Shown here in pieces: positions 59,741-64,000 of a DNA stretch of 64,000 nt (the first letter of the stretch is position 1; every line of letters starts with the position of its first letter). The notes beneath the pieces were generated by a model, which saw nothing but the letters and a program-made list of their open reading frames with translations, made no database searches and was not told the DNA's origin. The stretch is from Anaeramoeba flamelloides (lineage: Eukaryota > Metamonada > Anaeramoebidae). Location of the stretch: positions 2,356,001 to 2,420,000 of the forward strand of contig JANTQA010000021.1 in the NCBI GenBank assembly GCA_027625915.1, read 5' to 3'. A program made the translations under genes and the position numbers.

Positions 59741-59873
59741 AATAAAATTTTGTATGATTCAAAATCAAAGGTTATTATTTTAAGGAAAAATAGAAAAAAA
59801 AATAATTACAAATAAATGAATTAGCCAAAAAATTAATAAAAAAATAAAATGAAAAAGAAAAAATTAAATCTAA

Positions 59874-62800
59874 TTAAAAACAATAACTACCAAAATCGTT
59901 ATGTAAAGAAAAGCAATCGAAATCAAATTTTGTAATAAATTGAGCAAGATTTTTAGCAAGCTGATGAATTTTTTGTTTTTTCATTTTAGGATCTTTTTCA
60001 AAAGAAATTTGATCCAGCTGGTCAATTTGAATATCCCATTGCATGAAATTTTTGATAGTTTGCGAGTGTTCGTCAAACATGCCGTCTGGATAAACATTTA
60101 TAAAAGGAGCGATTGAATTAAAAAAAAACAATTGAATTTTTTTTGAAGGGAAAGAAAGAATTCTAAAGGTGTTGCTATTTTTTCTATTTTTCAATAATAA
60201 AATGACTCCGTATTTGTAACTTTTTTCATTTTTAATTACAAATTGAGAAAAGTAATTGTTTACCAATGAGACCGAAAATATTTTCGTTATATTTATTTCT
60301 CTATGAATAATTTCATTTTTCTTATTTTTCTTATTGCCCTTCCCCTTTTCCCTTTTGCTTAAGAATTGATAAAAATCCATTTTGCTGATTTTTTTCGTAT
60401 TTGGATTAAGAAAATACAGTTTGGTTGGTGTTAAAATGATTCGACTGAATTTCATTGAAGATCTCGTTTTAGTCGGAGTAATTTTGCCTTTCATGATTAA
60501 GTCTTGGAATAAAATGGTGTAGTCACAGTTTTTTGTAATTTTGGCAAGCCACATTAAAGAGTCTACTAGATTCTGATTTTGCCAACTCCTTTTCCCCAAA
60601 AGGAATCTTAAATATAAAATACCCGTTGAAAGCGTTCGAATTAAAAATTTTGAGGTGTTAATCTTTTTGGATGCCCAATATAAAATTGAAATCGTTTTTT
60701 CAAATATTTTATGGACATAATCCACATTTGGCTTTGTTTTTTGCAGGGTAATTAATAAACACTTTTTTAAATAATTTAAGGCGTCTTGGAGGAACTGATC
60801 AATTTCAAAAGTCTGTAAATTATTAAAAATCTTTAAATTCAGTTTACAACAATTCAAGGAGACCTTTGAAAATAAAAAATACAATTTATAAAATAATTTT
60901 GTATTAATTTCTGAAGAATCAAAAAACAATTTGAGACCATATCTCGAATTTAAATTAATACAAAAAATATAATTTAATTCTTTGGAAAATTGTTCTTCGT
61001 CTTTTATTTTGTTATTATTATTGTTACTATTACTATTATTATTATTATTATTATTATTATTACTACTACTACTACTACTATTATTAGTATTATTATTGTC
61101 GTTGTTATTATCGCTATTGTCTTTATTATTACCATTGTTGTTATTACCGTTATCATTACCATCATTATCATTGTCATTGTTGCTATCACTTTCACTATTT
61201 TCAATTAATTGGTGAAGATTTTTATTTTTATTTTGAGTATTATTATTCTCTATATAAATTTTAAACCCTTTAATCCCACATAACCCCAAAACAACACCCC
61301 TTAACCCATTTACAAATAATGAATCATTTTCATTTAAATTAATTTTATCCTTATCAATAAGATAATTATAAAAGATGTTTTTTAACATATATTCGAAAGA
61401 ACTTGTAAATTCTTGTAAAGTTTTGATATTTGAAAAGAAAATTAAAAATGATTTAAATTGCTGATAAAATTTGAATACAAAGCGGTTTCTTTCATCACCT
61501 TGGAGATTCAAGGAACACGAAATGGCAGTATAAACAAAACTAATTAATAAAGGCATTGTTGGGAATTTTCTTAAAAAAAAAATTTCGATATTAAATTTAC
61601 ATTTTAAAAGTTCAAGTTTTGAATTTATTAAATTTTGATTTTGAATTTCATTCAAGTTTATTTGGTAATTTAAATCTATTTTGATCATTTTTTGTTTATT
61701 TATTATATTTGTGATTTCATTCTCTTCATCCATATTCGTATCTTCGCCCCTCATCTTTTGTTTCCCATTTACCTTTTTATTGATTTTAATTTCATAAAAT
61801 CTGATTTCATTTTCACTTTTTGCTTCTTCCATTTGGCTCTCATTTAAACCCGTTTCTAAACTCACATGAGTCTTTTTTAATATCTCCATCTCCTTTGGCT
61901 GTGTATCAGTAGAAATAAAATCTTTTTTGTTTTCTTTTTTTTCAAAAGTCGTATTTTTATCCTTTTTATTTATATTTCTATTTATGTTTTCATTGATATT
62001 TATATTTTCTTTTTTATCTTTATTTTTTTGCATTTGCAATCCATTTTCTTTCTTTTGGTTTGTTTGATCATTACCTTTTTCATTTTCATGATCTACTTTT
62101 TTTACAGAATTTTCATTTTCATTTTTATTCTCATTTTCATTTATACTTTCATTTTCTTTGTTATCTTCACTTTTTTGCATTTGCAATCCATTTTCTTTCT
62201 TTTGATTTGTTTGATCATTCACTTTTTCATTTTCATTGACTTTTTCTTTTTCATTTTTATTTTCATCGAATTCATTTTCATTTTCATTTTTATTCTCATT
62301 TTTATTCTCATTTTCATTTATACTTTCATTTTCTTTGTTATCTTCACTTTTTTGCATTTGCAATCCATTTTCTTTTTTTTGATTTGTTTGATCATCAACT
62401 TTTTCATTTTCATTGACTTTTTCTTTTTCAGAATTTTCATTTTCATCGAATTCATTTTCTTTCTTTTCATTTGTTTGATCAACCTCATTTTCATTTTCAT
62501 TGACTACTATTTTTTGAGAGTTTTCATTTTCATTTTTATTCTCATTTTCATTTATACTTTCATTTTCTTTGTTATCTTCACTTTTTTGCATTTGCAATCC
62601 ATTTTCTTTCTTTTGATTTGTTTGATCAATCTCATTTTCATTTTCATTGACTTTTTCTTTTTCATTTTTATTTTCATCGAATTCATTTTCATTTTCATTT
62701 TTATTCTCATTTTCTTTTTTATTTTCATTTTCTTTTTCTTTGTTATCTTCACTTTTTTGCATTTGCAATACATTTTCTTTCTTTTGATTTATTTGATCAT

Positions 62801-63956
62801 TCCCTTTTTCATTTTGATTCTCTTTTTTTTTTTCAGAATTTTCCTCTCCATTGAATTCATAATTTTGATTCTTAATATTACTCTTAATTGATATTAGTAA
62901 TTTTTTTTCTTTCAATTTGCTATTATTACTTTTTTTTATGATTGTATTATCTAAATTATTTATTTTTGAATGCAAATTATTTAGAGTCAATAATAAAATC
63001 TCTCCTTTTTTAAAACCAATATTTTCATTATTGGTGTGTGTTGTAAAACTGCATGTCAGATATGCTAAATAACTTGAATAAAGCTTTATTGTATGTAAAT
63101 TATTCTGACTATTTTCAATTACCTTTTGAAAACCTTCTTTAAGATATACAAATAAATCTTTAACCAAATGACTATTTGATTTTTTACGATTGTTGTTATT
63201 GCTGTTATTATTACCGGAACTCTTGTTATTTGAAAGAATTTTAAAAAGAAAACAAAAAATCCATTTCATTAATAAATATAGTTTTTTTGGTTTCTTTTTA
63301 CCAGATTTTAAAAGTGCCTTTTCCAATAATAATTTGATTTCTTCCCAATTTTTGGTTTTTTGATTTGTTGTTTTTGTTTGATTATAAAATAAATTGTAAA
63401 GTGATATTTTGGCAAAGTTGAATAGTTTATCAGAACCCTCTTTCAATAAATTATTATTATTGTTATTGTTGTTATTGTTGCTGTTGTTGTTCTTTTTGTG
63501 GTTGTAGAGTGGTTTGGCAGATTTGGTGTTTGACAACCAAGACTTTACATTGTGTAAACCTTTTTTAATGTAAACGTTTTTTTGTTCACATAAATTTTTA
63601 TCAAGAAGACAAGAACAAACAATTTGAATATACAACTCACGGTATTTTAAATTCCCTTCTTGTGAATACTTTTCAAGTTTGTTTAAACACCAAACTGCTT
63701 GTTCTTCATTAATTTCATTTTTGCTTTGATCAAATAATAGCCACCATTGGATTAGCTGAATCGTTTTTAAAAGAAATTTTTCATGTAATTGACTTAGTAT
63801 TTCTTTTTTTTCGTTAAGAGATCTTTTGGGATCCTTTTCTTGGTTTGCATTTTTAAGATTGTTTTCTTGCTGTTGGTGCTCTTGGGATTCTTTTTTTGCT
63901 GAATTACCGTTTGGCTTTGATTTGAAGATTTGTTGCTGAGAATAGAGACTCATCAT
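59874..63956 (-). CDS. Low-complexity protein with internal repeats and PH-like C-terminus
   Basis: A single open frame of 1360 codons from ATG ATG at 63956. The frame stays open to the window edge upstream (no stop in 63957-64000), so the start is uncertain. Residues 1-75 are Gln/Lys/Glu-rich. Residues 60-330 are helical with Asn tracts (WWLLFDQSKNE, WCLNKLEKYSQEG). Residues about 385-690 are a Glu/Asn/Lys region with at least five copies of a unit containing QTNQKKENGLQMQKSEDNKE. Residues 760-1130 are helical again, broken by an acidic DND/Asn/Ser tract. The last ~230 residues (GKITPTKTRSSMKFSRIILT, then TKLYFLNP, VILLLKNR) look like a PH-type beta domain ending in helix (inference). I do not recognise the family; a membrane-associated signalling scaffold is only a guess. 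It converges on the CH-domain gene. Confidence 0.8.
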   Translation of the reverse strand: MMSLYSQQQIFKSKPNGNSAKKESQEHQQQENNLKNANQEKDPKRSLNEKKEILSQLHEKFLLKTIQLIQWWLLFDQSKNEINEEQAVWCLNKLEKYSQEGNLKYRELYIQIVCSCLLDKNLCEQKNVYIKKGLHNVKSWLSNTKSAKPLYNHKKNNNSNNNNNNNNNNLLKEGSDKLFNFAKISLYNLFYNQTKTTNQKTKNWEEIKLLLEKALLKSGKKKPKKLYLLMKWIFCFLFKILSNNKSSGNNNSNNNNRKKSNSHLVKDLFVYLKEGFQKVIENSQNNLHTIKLYSSYLAYLTCSFTTHTNNENIGFKKGEILLLTLNNLHSKINNLDNTIIKKSNNSKLKEKKLLISIKSNIKNQNYEFNGEENSEKKKENQNEKGNDQINQKKENVLQMQKSEDNKEKENENKKENENKNENENEFDENKNEKEKVNENENEIDQTNQKKENGLQMQKSEDNKENESINENENKNENENSQKIVVNENENEVDQTNEKKENEFDENENSEKEKVNENEKVDDQTNQKKENGLQMQKSEDNKENESINENENKNENKNENENEFDENKNEKEKVNENEKVNDQTNQKKENGLQMQKSEDNKENESINENENKNENENSVKKVDHENEKGNDQTNQKKENGLQMQKNKDKKENININENINRNINKKDKNTTFEKKENKKDFISTDTQPKEMEILKKTHVSLETGLNESQMEEAKSENEIRFYEIKINKKVNGKQKMRGEDTNMDEENEITNIINKQKMIKIDLNYQINLNEIQNQNLINSKLELLKCKFNIEIFFLRKFPTMPLLISFVYTAISCSLNLQGDERNRFVFKFYQQFKSFLIFFSNIKTLQEFTSSFEYMLKNIFYNYLIDKDKINLNENDSLFVNGLRGVVLGLCGIKGFKIYIENNNTQNKNKNLHQLIENSESDSNNDNDNDGNDNGNNNNGNNKDNSDNNNDNNNTNNSSSSSSNNNNNNNNNSNSNNNNNKIKDEEQFSKELNYIFCINLNSRYGLKLFFDSSEINTKLFYKLYFLFSKVSLNCCKLNLKIFNNLQTFEIDQFLQDALNYLKKCLLITLQKTKPNVDYVHKIFEKTISILYWASKKINTSKFLIRTLSTGILYLRFLLGKRSWQNQNLVDSLMWLAKITKNCDYTILFQDLIMKGKITPTKTRSSMKFSRIILTPTKLYFLNPNTKKISKMDFYQFLSKREKGKGNKKNKKNEIIHREINITKIFSVSLVNNYFSQFVIKNEKSYKYGVILLLKNRKNSNTFRILSFPSKKIQLFFFNSIAPFINVYPDGMFDEHSQTIKNFMQWDIQIDQLDQISFEKDPKMKKQKIHQLAKNLAQFITKFDFDCFSLHNDFGSYCF
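62030..62830 (-). repeat. In-frame tandem repeat of the 1360-residue protein gene
   Basis: The block TTTTTTGCATTTGCAAT (plus strand) recurs near 62031, 62178, 62354, 62588 and 62760, so units are about 147-234 bp, all multiples of the codon length. Within units, shorter CATTTT runs encode NENENK stretches. An apparent 287-codon plus frame over this region is a shadow. Confidence 0.8.
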
Positions 63957-64000
63957 GGTTCGATAACCGATTAAAGATATCTTTAAGAATTTAATACGGC

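Larger units (their letters stand above)
57778..59873. other. Convergent intergenic region
   Basis: Lies between the 3' ends of the CH-domain and 1360-residue genes. Holds TA tracts and dispersed repeats B, C and E; nothing coding. Confidence 0.65.

Noticed and set aside
60982-61215. Poly-Leu and poly-Ile/Thr frames on both strands
   Set aside because: Shadows of the ATT/AAT trinucleotide tract encoding Asn/Ser/Asp runs in the minus gene.
62028-62891. 287-codon plus-strand frame rich in Phe and Ile
   Set aside because: It is the antisense reading of the Glu/Asn/Lys repeats of the minus-strand gene; composition is the expected mirror.
1-64000. tRNA or rRNA genes
   Set aside because: No GC-rich cloverleaf with A/B boxes and no rRNA core sequence was found by eye; a covariance search could still find a divergent one.

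Overview
The window is a strongly AT-rich piece of a eukaryotic nuclear genome. It has long homopolymer runs, spliceosomal introns with GTAAGT-like donors and AG acceptors (45 nt to about 5.5 kb), and proteins padded with Asn, Lys and Glu tracts. This suits a free-living amoeboid protist (Amoebozoa or Anaeramoeba-like). That assignment is an inference from composition and gene content; no lineage marker was found.

Layout. (1) 1-17091, minus: a gene for a RalGAP alpha-subunit homologue, running off the left edge, with ten recognised exons and introns full of LINE debris. (2) 21809-33700, minus: a five-exon gene for a 1324-residue, probably alpha-helical-repeat protein of unknown function. (3) 36920-44908, minus: a complete three-exon class I histone deacetylase with a long acidic, Asn-rich tail. 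(4) 51877-57777, plus: a two-exon gene for a 1951-residue protein with an N-terminal calponin-homology domain and several PH-like segments. (5) 59874-63956, minus: a 1360-residue low-complexity protein with an internal repeat and a PH-like C-terminus, possibly continuing past the right edge. Genes 4 and 5 converge. No operon-like logic is visible; Ral-GTPase control, chromatin deacetylation and actin/membrane scaffolding are separate jobs.

Most of the remaining DNA is repeats. One LINE family appears in about eleven truncated copies, nearly all on the minus strand. One copy keeps reverse transcriptase motifs A, B and C, and several keep a CxxC...H...C knuckle. The LINE 3' end carries a small palindrome (GGAAATTAATTTCC) before poly(A) or a TA repeat. 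At least five terminal-inverted-repeat elements (MITE-like) and several dispersed repeats also occur.

The most unusual feature is a set of thirteen arrays of near-perfect 60-75 bp palindromes, sometimes nested inside each other. They are joined by GC-richer linkers (CCGCCGTTAGG, GGCACTCTAC). Many sit inside LINE copies at three fixed points where sister copies lack them, so they look like mobile foldback units. No tRNA, rRNA or CRISPR was seen.
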